The notes beneath the pieces are model-generated. The model was not told the DNA's origin and did no database searches. It saw only the letters and a list, made by a program, of their open reading frames with translations. From QAMX01 sp964515055 (lineage in GTDB: Bacteria > Bacillota > Clostridia > Oscillospirales > QAMX01): a stretch of DNA of 19,234 bases. Within the stretch, counting starts at the first letter, position 1. The number at the start of each line of letters is the position of its first letter. Below are positions 7,960-15,556 of the stretch, piece after piece. Both the position numbers and the translations under genes were made by a program. The stretch covers positions 1-19,234 of the forward strand of contig CAZEUG010000032.1 of NCBI GenBank assembly GCA_964515055.1, read 5' to 3'.

Positions 7960-7985
7960 TTCGACAACCGCCCCCTTCCGGAATG

Positions 7986-8036
7986 TGAACTGCCCCAGTT
8001 TGTGCTGTCCGCACAAACTGGGGCAGTTCAGTTATT
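7986..8036 (+). terminator. 20-bp-stem terminator after the MBOAT-DHHW operon
   Basis: A perfect 20-bp inverted repeat (7986-8005 and 8011-8030) with a 5-nt loop TGTCC begins 27 nt after the DHHW stop codon. The arms begin TGAACTGCCCCAG and end with the complement. The tail is only moderately T-rich (GTTATTATCC), so the stem length rather than the tail would have to drive termination. It is nearly symmetric and could also stop minus-strand read-through. Confidence 0.7.
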
Positions 8037-8040
8037 ATCC

Positions 8041-8152
8041 TGCATCAGGGGAATTTTGTCGATTGTCCGTTGTTACTGGTTCTGTTCAATGATTCGAACG
8101 GGGGTTTGCTGTGAAAAATGAGGATCGGCAGTGCGGCGCAGCACTTGGTTCT
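8041..8152. other. unassigned spacer before the tandem repeats
   Basis: About 110 bp between the plus-strand terminator and the first 290-bp unit. I see no coding sequence, promoter or stable structure in it. Confidence 0.6.
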
Positions 8153-8442
8153 CTCCCCGCGCCCCGCAACGGCTGAGGGTGGGTAGAGTACGAGTCTCCC
8201 CTGTGCAAGAGGGCAACTGCGGGGATTGCTGTTCGATGTGGGGTAACTACGAATGCAGGTGGGCACTCAGAAAAAGTCTTCTCTCCCTCAGGCAGCAGCG
8301 CTGCCAGCTCCCTCGTCAGAGGGAGCTTTGGGTGACTGGGTGATGCGGGTGGCTACGGGTAACACAAGGGAGCCTTTGGTTGCTGTCTAAGGTCGCCGCT
8401 GCGGGTTGTCACCTTGCGCCATGCGCCGTCAGGCCAGCGTCG
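8153..8442. repeat. 290-bp tandem repeat, unit 1
   Basis: This unit aligns with 8443-8733 at an offset of 290 bp, with about eight differences including one 1-bp indel. It contains two adjacent perfect hairpins: GGCAGC-AGC-GCTGCC (8291-8305) and AGCTCCCTC-GTCA-GAGGGAGCT (8306-8327). Near its end, the segment GAGCCTTTGGTTGCT (about 8371-8385) is the complement of the repeat start at 111. Short open frames cross both units but show no family and no selection for coding. Read on the minus strand the unit looks like a composite of Oscillospiraceae-type dispersed hairpin repeats. Confidence 0.85.
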
Positions 8443-8733
8443 CTCCCCGCGCTCCGCAACGGCTGAGAGTGGGTAGAGTACGAGTCTCCCCTGTGCAAGA
8501 GGGCAACTGCGGGGATTGCTGTTCGATGTGGGGTAACTACGAATGCAGGTGGGCACTCAGAAAAAGTCTTCTCTCCCTCAGGCAGCAGCGCTGCCAGCTC
8601 CCTCGTCAGAGGGAGCTTTGGGTGACTGGGTGATGCGGGTGGCTACGGGTAACAGAAGGGAGCCTTTGGTTGCTGTCTAAGTTCAGCCGCTGCGGGTTGT
8701 CACCTTGCGTCATGCGCCGTCAGGCCAGTGTCG
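8443..8733. repeat. 290-bp tandem repeat, unit 2
   Basis: The second copy, about 97% identical to 8153-8442, with the two hairpins at 8581-8595 and 8596-8617. Similarity fades after about 8745, where the sequence resembles the start of another unit (TCGCTC..GCGCGCTC), so a partial third unit may have existed. The near identity points to recent duplication or ongoing exchange between copies. Confidence 0.85.
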
Positions 8734-8797
8734 CTCGGCGCGCTCTACCTGTGTCTCTCCCTTTCACGCACGGAGATCCGGCACACCCATCGCGCAT

Positions 8798-8842
8798 TTT
8801 GACAAACACCCCCATTCCGGAGTATATCCGGAATGGGGGTGT
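8798..8842 (-). terminator. 15-bp-stem terminator of the long minus-strand operon
   Basis: A perfect 15-bp inverted repeat (8806-8820 and 8828-8842) with a 7-nt loop starts about 10 nt beyond the stop codon of the second DHHW gene. On the minus strand the stem ends GGGGGTGT and runs into TTTGTC, a short T-rich tail. Confidence 0.75.
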
Positions 8843-8852
8843 CGCGTACCGC

Positions 8853-9974
8853 CTACCGTGCGGCAAACATCAGGTTGGAATCGGTCACGAAATTGGCCAG
8901 CGAATAGGAGACGAGTACCTGGTCAATCTGGTTGTCGCGGAGGTAGTCTGCGATGCTTTTCTTATAGTAGCGCAGGTCAATCAGGTGGATTTCGGAGAAG
9001 GACGAGGTGAAATACGGCACACAGGCGTTGGCGTAGGAGTCCTTGAGGTACAGCAGCCGACCGCCGGATGCGTTGGCGGAGCGGATGACCACGCGTGGAC
9101 TGTTGCCGCCCAAAAAGACCGTATATTTGTCGGCCTTGTCCAGCGCCGACAGGTCGTAGAGCGTCGATTCGACGCCGTCTCCGCCCTCATAGACGGTGAC
9201 GGATGCGGCCTGCTCCTCCGGGACGCGAAGCTCAATCGTGTCGCCGCTGCCGGGGCGGATACCGCAGGCCGAGGCGGCTGTCCCGTAGAAGCCGGAACGC
9301 GTCAAATACGGATCCGGCAGCGATTGCGGCGTGATACCGAGCGTTGTACCGATGGCGGCATAGCCGTAATACGCGCCCAGCGTATTCCAGTGGTGGTCGG
9401 TTTGGAAATAGATCGGTTCCTCCGCATGAGCGGCCAGCGCGGACAAGACGTCCACATGGGCGGCGGAGGGCGTCAGCGCGTAAATCGTGTTGATCAGCGC
9501 CTGCTGATCGGCGGTCTGTGCGTTGGCGGGCAGACGCTCCGGCCAGATGGCGGCAACGCTGGGAATGATGGCCAGCGTGACCGGCAGGTCTGTGCCGGCG
9601 GCCAGCTTTTCGATAAACCCGGCGTTGGCGCGGACGCGCTCCGGATCCGGCTCTTCCAGCGGCTGAACCAGCAGCCCGTCCCGGCCGAGCAGTACGCCGT
9701 TGACATCGGTTTTCAAAAGCGCCTGCTCCGCCGCAGCCTTCAGCGAAATCCAGGCATCTCTTGCAAAAAACTGATCGGAAATATACGTCTCCGTATCGGC
9801 GATGAAGGTGCCGGAGAGCAGCGCCTCCCAGGTGAAGGTCGGGCGCTGTGCCAGCGTGCGGTTCTCCCGCTCCGACATGGCCCTGTCCGGCTGGATGCAG
9901 TTGATCAGAAAACAGACGGAGCAGAAGGCACAGAAGAGAAAGGCCGGGCTCCATTTCAGAAATTGACGTTTCAA
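8853..9974 (-). CDS. second DHHW/AlgX-like exported protein, 373 aa
   Basis: An N-terminal membrane anchor (about 9-27) precedes an SGNH-like domain of the DHHW family. The key motifs match those of the protein at 6496-7959: TDHHW (D193, H194), followed here by NTLGAYYGY, and KDSYANACVP with likely nucleophile S313. It lacks the Thr/Pro-rich insert. The family normally works with an MBOAT protein in O-acylating exported polymers, but no MBOAT gene lies in this operon; the nearest is at 5061-6473 on the other strand. The start codon is TTG, with AAGGAG 7 nt upstream and no better ATG. It follows rpiA by 24 bp and is the last gene before the terminator. Its substrate is unknown. Confidence 0.85.
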   Translation of the reverse strand: MKRQFLKWSPAFLFCAFCSVCFLINCIQPDRAMSERENRTLAQRPTFTWEALLSGTFIADTETYISDQFFARDAWISLKAAAEQALLKTDVNGVLLGRDGLLVQPLEEPDPERVRANAGFIEKLAAGTDLPVTLAIIPSVAAIWPERLPANAQTADQQALINTIYALTPSAAHVDVLSALAAHAEEPIYFQTDHHWNTLGAYYGYAAIGTTLGITPQSLPDPYLTRSGFYGTAASACGIRPGSGDTIELRVPEEQAASVTVYEGGDGVESTLYDLSALDKADKYTVFLGGNSPRVVIRSANASGGRLLYLKDSYANACVPYFTSSFSEIHLIDLRYYKKSIADYLRDNQIDQVLVSYSLANFVTDSNLMFAAR

Positions 9975-9998
9975 AGCGAGTCTCCTTGCAGGTGGGAA

Positions 9999-10694
9999 TC
10001 AGTCGCGCAGGAACGAAAAATGATATCCCTGGAACAGGCCGGATTCGATCACGCCGGGCAGCGCCTTGATCGCCTGTTCCAGACCGGGTTCCACGGCGGC
10101 AAAGGTGCAGTCGAGCAGCAGGTTGCCGTTTTCCGTGATGACCGGGCCGTCCTTGGAGGTGGCCAGGCGCAGGCGGACATCCGTTGCGCCCAGGCGGGTC
10201 AGCCCACCTTCCACCAGATGGACAGCCTGCGGGAACACCTCGACCGGAATCGGACAGGCGCCGACGCGGTCGACGAATTTGCGATCCTCCGCAATCAGCC
10301 AGCGCCTGTCGGCGGCGGCGATGATGAGCTTTTCCCGGAACAGACCGCCGCCGCGCCCCTTGACGACGCTCCCGTCGGCACCGATTTCATCGGCACCGTC
10401 AAAGCACCAGTCCGGCCTGGCGGCGTCCAGTGTGGTCATGGGGACGCCGAGCGATGCGCAGGCCAGCTCGATTTCCGATGCGGCCGGAATCACGGTGACC
10501 TGCAGACCCTCCGTCTTCATCCGTTCTGCAAGGGCGCAGAGCCCGACATAGGAGGAAGAACCGGTGCCGACGCCGATGACCTGGCCGTTTTGTGCCTCGG
10601 CAACAATGGTGCGGGCACGTCGCTGTTTGGTTGCAAGATCGCTGATTTCACGGCACCAGTGGTAGCCATGCAGCAAATGATTGTTCCATCTCAT
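9999..10694 (-). CDS. rpiA: ribose-5-phosphate isomerase A
   Basis: A cytoplasmic enzyme that interconverts ribose 5-phosphate and ribulose 5-phosphate in the non-oxidative pentose phosphate pathway. The family signature is complete: GVGTGSSSYV (substrate loop), FDGADEI with the catalytic acid, KGRGGGLFREK with the conserved lysine, and GNLLLDC toward the C-terminus. The length (231 aa) is normal. The ATG has GAGG 9 nt upstream and lies 16 bp after ricT, so the two genes are probably cotranscribed. Confidence 0.95.
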   Translation of the reverse strand: MRWNNHLLHGYHWCREISDLATKQRRARTIVAEAQNGQVIGVGTGSSSYVGLCALAERMKTEGLQVTVIPAASEIELACASLGVPMTTLDAARPDWCFDGADEIGADGSVVKGRGGGLFREKLIIAAADRRWLIAEDRKFVDRVGACPIPVEVFPQAVHLVEGGLTRLGATDVRLRLATSKDGPVITENGNLLLDCTFAAVEPGLEQAIKALPGVIESGLFQGYHFSFLRD

Positions 10695-10710
10695 GTGTTT
10701 GAACCTCTAT

Positions 10711-11562
10711 TTAATCCGGCAGATTGTCTGTTTTATCGTAGCCGCCGCGGGATTTTCGGAGAATTTTGCAGTCGGAAGCGTGGTACTCCGCTGCGGGCTG
10801 ATCCGGAGCCTGATCCAGGCGAACCTTGATGCGTTCTTTCAAAAGGGTGGCTTCCGTCACGATGCCGCGGCCGTTGGGCGTTTCGACCAGAGAGCCAACG
10901 GGCGGCACGCGTTTGGTCAGATCCTCATAGGCGGCCTGCTCATACTTCAGGCAGCACATCAGGCGGCCACAGGCGCCGGAGATTTTCATGGGATTCAGCG
11001 AGAGCGACTGCTCCTTGGCCATCTTGATGGAAACCGGCTGAAACTCCTCCAGGAAGGAGGCACAGCAGAATGGGCGGCCGCAGATGCCGATGCCGCCGAG
11101 CATCTTGGCCTCGTCGCGAACGCCGATCTGACGCAGATCAATGCGGGTGCGGAAAATTCGAGCCAGCTCCTTCAGCAGCTCCCGGAAGTCCACGCGGCCG
11201 TCCGACGTGAAGTAAAACATGAGCTTTGCGCCGTCAAACGTGTATTCCGCATCGACCAGGTGCATATCGATGCCGTGCTTTTCAATGCATTCGGAGCAGG
11301 TGATGAATGCTTCCTTTTCTTTTTGCCGGAGCTGTTCGGCGCGGCGGATGTCTTCCTCCGTTGCGATGCGAACCAGCGGCTTCAACGGGGAGACGATTTC
11401 GCTGTCCTCCACCATCTGATTGGCCTGAGCCACTTCGCCCAGCTCCAGACCGCGTGCAGTTTCAACGATGACCTTCTGCCCCAGCGTGACAACCGCACCG
11501 TGCGGGTCAAACGAGTAAATTTTTCCGAGTTCCTTGAATCGGACGCCGATGATTTCTGTCAA
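10711..11562 (-). CDS. ricT: RicT (YaaT), PSP1-domain iron-sulfur protein
   Basis: A PSP1-domain protein. In B. subtilis, RicT (YaaT) forms an Fe-S-bearing complex with RicA and RicF that helps RNase Y mature mRNAs and affects sporulation, competence and biofilm control. The cysteine clusters are present: CGRPFCC (C161, C166, C167) and CGRLMCC (C198, C203, C204), with a CSEC pair at 89-92. Length (283 aa) is normal. The start codon is TTG (11560-11562) with GGAGG 8 nt upstream; the product begins TEIIGVRFKELGK, as expected for the family. It follows holB by 54 bp, as in the B. subtilis holB-yaaT order except that no yabA follows. No ricA or ricF is in the window. Confidence 0.93.
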   Translation of the reverse strand: MTEIIGVRFKELGKIYSFDPHGAVVTLGQKVIVETARGLELGEVAQANQMVEDSEIVSPLKPLVRIATEEDIRRAEQLRQKEKEAFITCSECIEKHGIDMHLVDAEYTFDGAKLMFYFTSDGRVDFRELLKELARIFRTRIDLRQIGVRDEAKMLGGIGICGRPFCCASFLEEFQPVSIKMAKEQSLSLNPMKISGACGRLMCCLKYEQAAYEDLTKRVPPVGSLVETPNGRGIVTEATLLKERIKVRLDQAPDQPAAEYHASDCKILRKSRGGYDKTDNLPD

Positions 11563-11616
11563 TGTGAGTTCCTCCAGAAAAGCCCGTCTGGGCGTATACC
11601 TGTCAAACAGGCAGCG

Positions 11617-12618
11617 TTATTTGATGCGTGCAGTGACGGCGGCGAACATTTCCGCAACAGTCGCGGCCAGCAGGTTGCCCGGACTCAGATACAGTGCGGA
11701 ATTGTCATAGGCGCGCCGCGCCTGGCGGTGCAGCAGCGCGAGCCGCGCCGGTGAAAAAGCGGCGCGCAGGCGGCCGGAAATGTCCGCAAACTGCGGCAAT
11801 GCAGGCGGAGCCTGCCCGGTGCGCTGTGCGAGTGCATCGCCGATGATGGTGGCGACCATGCCGAAAACCGCCTCCAGATCGTCCCGCGTGAACCGTTCCG
11901 CCGAGAAGTATGCCGCATACAGCGCCGCCTCATCCGTTGCGACCAGCGCCTGACAGCAGGCCACTGCAACGCGCTCTGTTTCCGGTGGCCCGGCGAGAAA
12001 CGACAGGGCCGCGCCGACCGACCCGTTGGCAGAACGCACAGCTTCCGCCAGCGCATCCGCAGCTGCATCGGGGCAGCGCTCAGCAAGAAGCGACCGCAGC
12101 GCGGTATCAGGCAGCGGCTCTGTCCGGATTTCCATGCAGCGGCTGCGCACCGTCTCCAGCAGGGAAGCCGGATTTCTGCACAGAATGAGGATAACGGCAT
12201 AGGCGGGCGGCTCCTCCAGCATTTTCAGCATGGCGTTCTGCGCGGCGGGCGACAGATCATCCCCCTCGGCAAAGACGGTGATTTTGTGCCGTCCTTCGTT
12301 GGGGAGAATATAGAGCGCCTGACGCGCAGCGCGCACGCCGTCCACGCTGTAGCCTGTTTTGGTGTCCCGGTGCAGCGTGACGAAATCCGGATGAATGTCC
12401 TTTTCAACCTTGCGACAGGCGGTACACACGCCGCAGGGGCGGTCACCGTCCGCCGTACAGACCAGCGCCTGCGCCAGCAGCCGCGCAGCTGTTTGCTTGC
12501 CGCTTCCCTCCGGGCCGCTGATGATGCACGCGTGCGGCGCGGAAGAAGTGGATGCTTCGATCAGCTGCCAGATGGCATCGTTGCCGCGGAGCCTGCGGCG
12601 CAGGGCGTCAGGAATCAT
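11617..12618 (-). CDS. holB: DNA polymerase III delta' subunit
   Basis: The delta' subunit of the clamp-loader complex, which loads the sliding clamp during chromosome replication. The N-terminal AAA+ domain shows a Walker A-like GPEGSGKQ (35-42), a four-cysteine zinc module (C54, C62, C65, C68), NAMLKMLEEPP and the SRC sensor motif (SRCMEIR). The C-terminal part is weakly conserved, as is normal. Length (333 aa) is typical. The ATG overlaps the darA stop by 4 bp (ATGA) and has only a weak ribosome binding site, so it is probably translated by coupling. In many Firmicutes holB lies between darA and ricT, as it does here. Confidence 0.94.
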   Translation of the reverse strand: MIPDALRRRLRGNDAIWQLIEASTSSAPHACIISGPEGSGKQTAARLLAQALVCTADGDRPCGVCTACRKVEKDIHPDFVTLHRDTKTGYSVDGVRAARQALYILPNEGRHKITVFAEGDDLSPAAQNAMLKMLEEPPAYAVILILCRNPASLLETVRSRCMEIRTEPLPDTALRSLLAERCPDAAADALAEAVRSANGSVGAALSFLAGPPETERVAVACCQALVATDEAALYAAYFSAERFTRDDLEAVFGMVATIIGDALAQRTGQAPPALPQFADISGRLRAAFSPARLALLHRQARRAYDNSALYLSPGNLLAATVAEMFAAVTARIK

Positions 12619-12938
12619 ACTTTTTCAAACCGCTCAACGTTCAGGACGAAAACAGTCGCGCCGCCGACGGTGACTTCGACCGGCATGGACGGATACATTT
12701 CCATCCCGATTTCGGACATACTGGGCATGACCTGCTTCCGGCTCTTGGAGTATTTGTCGATGATTTTGATGACGGTGTTGACCTTGTCATCCGGGACGCC
12801 GATCAGAACGGTCATATTCCCGACCATCAGGAAGCCACCGGTGGTGGACAGCTTGGTGACGAGGAAGCCCTCTTTTGTCAGGTTGTGAACGACAACGTGT
12901 GCATCATCATGGTTAATAATCGCAAGAACAAGTTTCAT
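12615..12938 (-). CDS. darA: DarA, c-di-AMP-binding PII-like protein (YaaQ)
   Basis: A 107-residue PII-like protein (DUF970). DarA proteins bind cyclic di-AMP as trimers; the downstream effect is still unclear. The sequence matches the family along its length, from KLVLAIINHDDA, through GFLVTKLSTTGGFL and GNMTVLIGV, to the long loop before the C-terminal VEVTVGGATVFVLNVERF. The start has AAGGAAGGT 7 nt upstream and follows a short stem-loop (12963-12979). It overlaps holB by 4 bp. The usual neighbours tmk (before) and yaaR (after) in B. subtilis are absent. Confidence 0.95.
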   Translation of the reverse strand: MKLVLAIINHDDAHVVVHNLTKEGFLVTKLSTTGGFLMVGNMTVLIGVPDDKVNTVIKIIDKYSKSRKQVMPSMSEIGMEMYPSMPVEVTVGGATVFVLNVERFEKV

Positions 12939-12962
12939 GGCTGATACCTTCCTTTTTTGAAT

Positions 12963-12979
12963 CCGGAGAAAGCCTCCGG
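12963..12979 (-). other. intercistronic stem-loop before darA
   Basis: A 6-bp stem CCGGAG / CTCCGG with a 5-nt loop in the 69-nt gap between the decarboxylase and darA, just upstream of the darA ribosome binding site. No T tract follows on the transcript strand, so it is more likely an mRNA processing or stability element than a terminator, or it may be incidental. Confidence 0.35.
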
Positions 12980-13007
12980 GGCGATAAAGAGGATGCGAAT
13001 ATCGAAA

Positions 13008-14432
13008 TCAGGCGCGGCAGATGCCGGAGGCCGGATTGCGCGATTTCAGAACGCGGAGCGTGGGCGGAAAAGCTTCCGGCTCCGACTGGAGGACGGCAAA
13101 CACGTCGTCCGTGACGGCTTCGCCCGGCGCAACGAGCGGGATCCCGGGCGGGTAGCGGCCGACGGTTTCCGCAGCGATGCGTCCGCACGCTGCGGCGATC
13201 GGAATGGTTTCCGAGGCACCCAGCCACGCGGCGCGGGGTGAGCAGACGCAAACGGGGTCGAGCCGTTCGGAGAGCGGCTGCGGGAGCGGAGTGCCGGGAC
13301 TGTCTGCGGCGATCTCCAGGAGTGCCGAGCGCAGCGCGGCGAAATCAGCCGGTGTGTCGGCGGGGGAGAGAATGAAAACCACGGAGACGCGGTCACTCAT
13401 TTCACAGCGAACGGAGCGGGCAGCCAGCTGCCGTTCCACCTCCTTGCCGGTGAGCCCGGCAGATGCTGTGTAAACGGTCAGGCGGAGCGGGTCGAGCAGG
13501 CCGGAGGCTGTGCGATCAGCCGTCAGCGGGAGGAAACGCCCCTGCGCGAGCAGCGACGCACGAATGTCGTTGGCTGCCGCGATGCAGCGGGCAATGTCAT
13601 CCTGTGCGGTTTCCATCCGCGCCCGTGCCGCATCGGCCGAAGCGGCGATGAGGAACGAGGGGCTGGACGAGCCGAACACCTGCAGAAAATGGCGGACGGT
13701 GTCGCCGTCCACCGATTCGGCCGCCGTGAGCAGTGCTGCACCGCCGAGCGCGGGCAGCGTCTTGTGGAGGGAGCAGACGGCCAGATCCGCCCCGGCAGCG
13801 ACAGCCGCCGTGCAGCCGGGGCAAAACGGGAAATGCGCGCCGTGCGCCTCATCGACCAGCAGCAGGGCGCCGTGTCGGTGTGCTGCTTCGGCCAGCGCGG
13901 CCACATCGCGGCGCACACCGGTATAGGTGGGGGACGTGAGAATGACGGCGTGTGCGCCTGTCTCCTCCAGACGGCGCTCCAGGCCGTCTACAGACAGATT
14001 GGCGGCAATTTCCGCAAAGGGCGGAGCAGCCGGTTGATCACAGAAGAGAAAATCCGGTTCCAGCCCGCAGAGCGCCATGGCGTGAAAGACGCTTTTGTGG
14101 CAGCCGCGGTCGCAGAGCAGACGCCGCTGTTCGGTGCCGGAAAAGGCGGTGGCGATCATGGACAAAATGCCGAGCGTGGAGCCGCCGGCCAGCAGGAAGG
14201 CCTGCGGCACCTTCCAGTCTGCGGCAAACAGCCGGTTGGCATCGGAAAACGGCGGTGCATCGTCATACAGACAGCCGGTTTCGGCCAGCTCCGTGACATC
14301 AAGGGCTTCCGGCGTCAGCGCATTCGGCGGAAAAACGGGGCGCCCCTTGTGCCCGGGCATATGGAAACGGTGCGGTGCGGCTGCCGCATAGCGGCAAAGC
14401 GCGTCCAGCAGCGGTGTATTTGAATCAGACAT
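13008..14432 (-). CDS. Orn/Lys/Arg decarboxylase family, PLP-dependent (YaaO-like), 474 aa
   Basis: A fold-type I PLP enzyme of the ornithine/lysine/arginine decarboxylase family, which makes diamines or agmatine for polyamine supply. Signs include HRFHMPGHKG at 21-30, GGSTLGIL, the DEAHG PLP-contact motif (D194, H197) and the SLHKT motif whose K224 should bind PLP. It is the short form without an N-terminal regulatory wing, like B. subtilis YaaO and SpeA. A YaaO-type gene precedes tmk-darA in B. subtilis, which fits its place here. The ATG lies inside the end of the racemase gene (8-bp overlap). The preferred substrate cannot be read from sequence. Confidence 0.88.
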   Translation of the reverse strand: MSDSNTPLLDALCRYAAAAPHRFHMPGHKGRPVFPPNALTPEALDVTELAETGCLYDDAPPFSDANRLFAADWKVPQAFLLAGGSTLGILSMIATAFSGTEQRRLLCDRGCHKSVFHAMALCGLEPDFLFCDQPAAPPFAEIAANLSVDGLERRLEETGAHAVILTSPTYTGVRRDVAALAEAAHRHGALLLVDEAHGAHFPFCPGCTAAVAAGADLAVCSLHKTLPALGGAALLTAAESVDGDTVRHFLQVFGSSSPSFLIAASADAARARMETAQDDIARCIAAANDIRASLLAQGRFLPLTADRTASGLLDPLRLTVYTASAGLTGKEVERQLAARSVRCEMSDRVSVVFILSPADTPADFAALRSALLEIAADSPGTPLPQPLSERLDPVCVCSPRAAWLGASETIPIAAACGRIAAETVGRYPPGIPLVAPGEAVTDDVFAVLQSEPEAFPPTLRVLKSRNPASGICRA

Positions 14433-15522
14433 ATTTCTTGGGAATCATGGCTCCGGCCAGAATCGGATTGACCTCGAACCGAACCGGGTCGCCGATGGCG
14501 CAGTCGATGTGCGTGACGTCAACGACGGTGTGCTGCATCCCAACGTGCCCCAGCACACGGGCGGGCTTGCCGTTGACGAGTACGGTCAGACGTTTCCCGG
14601 TCAGCCAGGCCTTGATCGCGCTCAGACAGACGAGCGAGGTGGAATGGAATGTATACTGGTCGCGCTGCTTCTCCGTGCAGAAGCCGTCGGCATAGCCGAG
14701 CGGGACAACGGCGGTGCGTGTGCCGTGGCGGCAGACGTAATCGCCGCCGTAGCCGATGGTCTGATTTTTTTGCAGCCAGCGGATTTCAACGATGTTGCTC
14801 TCCGCGTAGCCGGTTTTGGCCAGGCCGAAATTGCCCTTGGCGGCGACACGGCCAGTCAACGCGGAGCCGACGCGCACGGCATCGAGCACGGTATACGGGT
14901 ATTTGAGGAGCGCGGACGAATTGGCGGCGTGCAGGGTACCGGGGTCAAAGCCGGCCTGACGGACGGCCTCAACGGCGCGCTGAAACTCCTGAAACTGGGT
15001 ACGGGTGGTCTTGCTGCTGGAAAATGCCTTGTAAAAGTGGGTGTACATCCCGGTGACGTTCAGCGATGAGAGATATTTGAACACGCTGATGACCTTGTCC
15101 GATTCGCCGGGGAGGAAGCCATAGCGCCCCATCCCGGTATCGATTTCAATGTGTGCCTCGGCCGTGGTGGAGTTCTTTTCGGCAATGCCGTTGATGGCCA
15201 CAGCGGCATCATAGGAGCCGACGGTGAAAACGCCGTTGTAGTCGAGAATCTTTTCGATTTCTTCCGGGATGGAGGTGGAGCGCAGGATCAGGATTTCTTC
15301 ATCTACAAAGCCGGAGTTCCGGAGAATCACCAGATCCCGCGGCTCCGTCACGGCAAAATGCGAAATCCCTTCATCGCGCAGCATATCGGCCATTTCCAGC
15401 AGACCAAACCCGTAGGCGTTGCCCTTCAGAACGCCGTAGATGGTCGCCGCACCTGCGCGCTGACGAATTTTTTTGATGTTGTTGCGGACCTTGTCCCGTT
15501 CGACCACCAGATATTTCGCCAT
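14425..15522 (-). CDS. alr: alanine racemase family protein, divergent
   Basis: A fold-type III PLP racemase. Alanine racemase makes D-alanine for peptidoglycan and teichoic acid. Core residues are present: VLKGNAYGFG with the PLP lysine K33, DTGMGRYGF, HAANSSALL, VRVGSALTGR, the catalytic-tyrosine motif TIGYGGDY (Y258) and VPLGYADGF. The motif usually written GRICMDQ is altered to GHVGMQH at 325-331, so the normal Asp is Gln (Q330). Length (365 aa) is normal. AGAGAGGT lies 8 nt before the ATG. It sits between a FemAB-like gene and a decarboxylase with which it overlaps by 8 bp. A racemase for another amino acid, such as serine or a basic residue, is possible. Confidence 0.85.
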   Translation of the reverse strand: MAKYLVVERDKVRNNIKKIRQRAGAATIYGVLKGNAYGFGLLEMADMLRDEGISHFAVTEPRDLVILRNSGFVDEEILILRSTSIPEEIEKILDYNGVFTVGSYDAAVAINGIAEKNSTTAEAHIEIDTGMGRYGFLPGESDKVISVFKYLSSLNVTGMYTHFYKAFSSSKTTRTQFQEFQRAVEAVRQAGFDPGTLHAANSSALLKYPYTVLDAVRVGSALTGRVAAKGNFGLAKTGYAESNIVEIRWLQKNQTIGYGGDYVCRHGTRTAVVPLGYADGFCTEKQRDQYTFHSTSLVCLSAIKAWLTGKRLTVLVNGKPARVLGHVGMQHTVVDVTHIDCAIGDPVRFEVNPILAGAMIPKKYV

Positions 15523-15556
15523 AGCGTTCGACCTCTCTTCTATTGGTAATGATGCG

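Noticed and set aside
8075..8115. A GTTCGAATC-like segment on the minus strand suggesting a tRNA T-arm
   Set aside because: The flanking bases do not form a T-stem, and no acceptor, D or anticodon arms can be placed.
8131..8633. Near-identical short open frames (70-75 codons) in the two 290-bp units
   Set aside because: The repeated peptide follows from the DNA duplication. There is no proper ribosome binding site or family match, and hairpins take up much of the frame.
8153..8745. Possible CRISPR array
   Set aside because: Only two directly adjacent 290-bp units, with no spacers and no cas genes.
8670..10829. A 719-codon plus-strand open frame
   Set aside because: It runs antisense to rpiA and the DHHW gene, which have clear family motifs and ribosome binding sites. 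The frame is a by-product of GC-rich codon use and has no recognisable domain.
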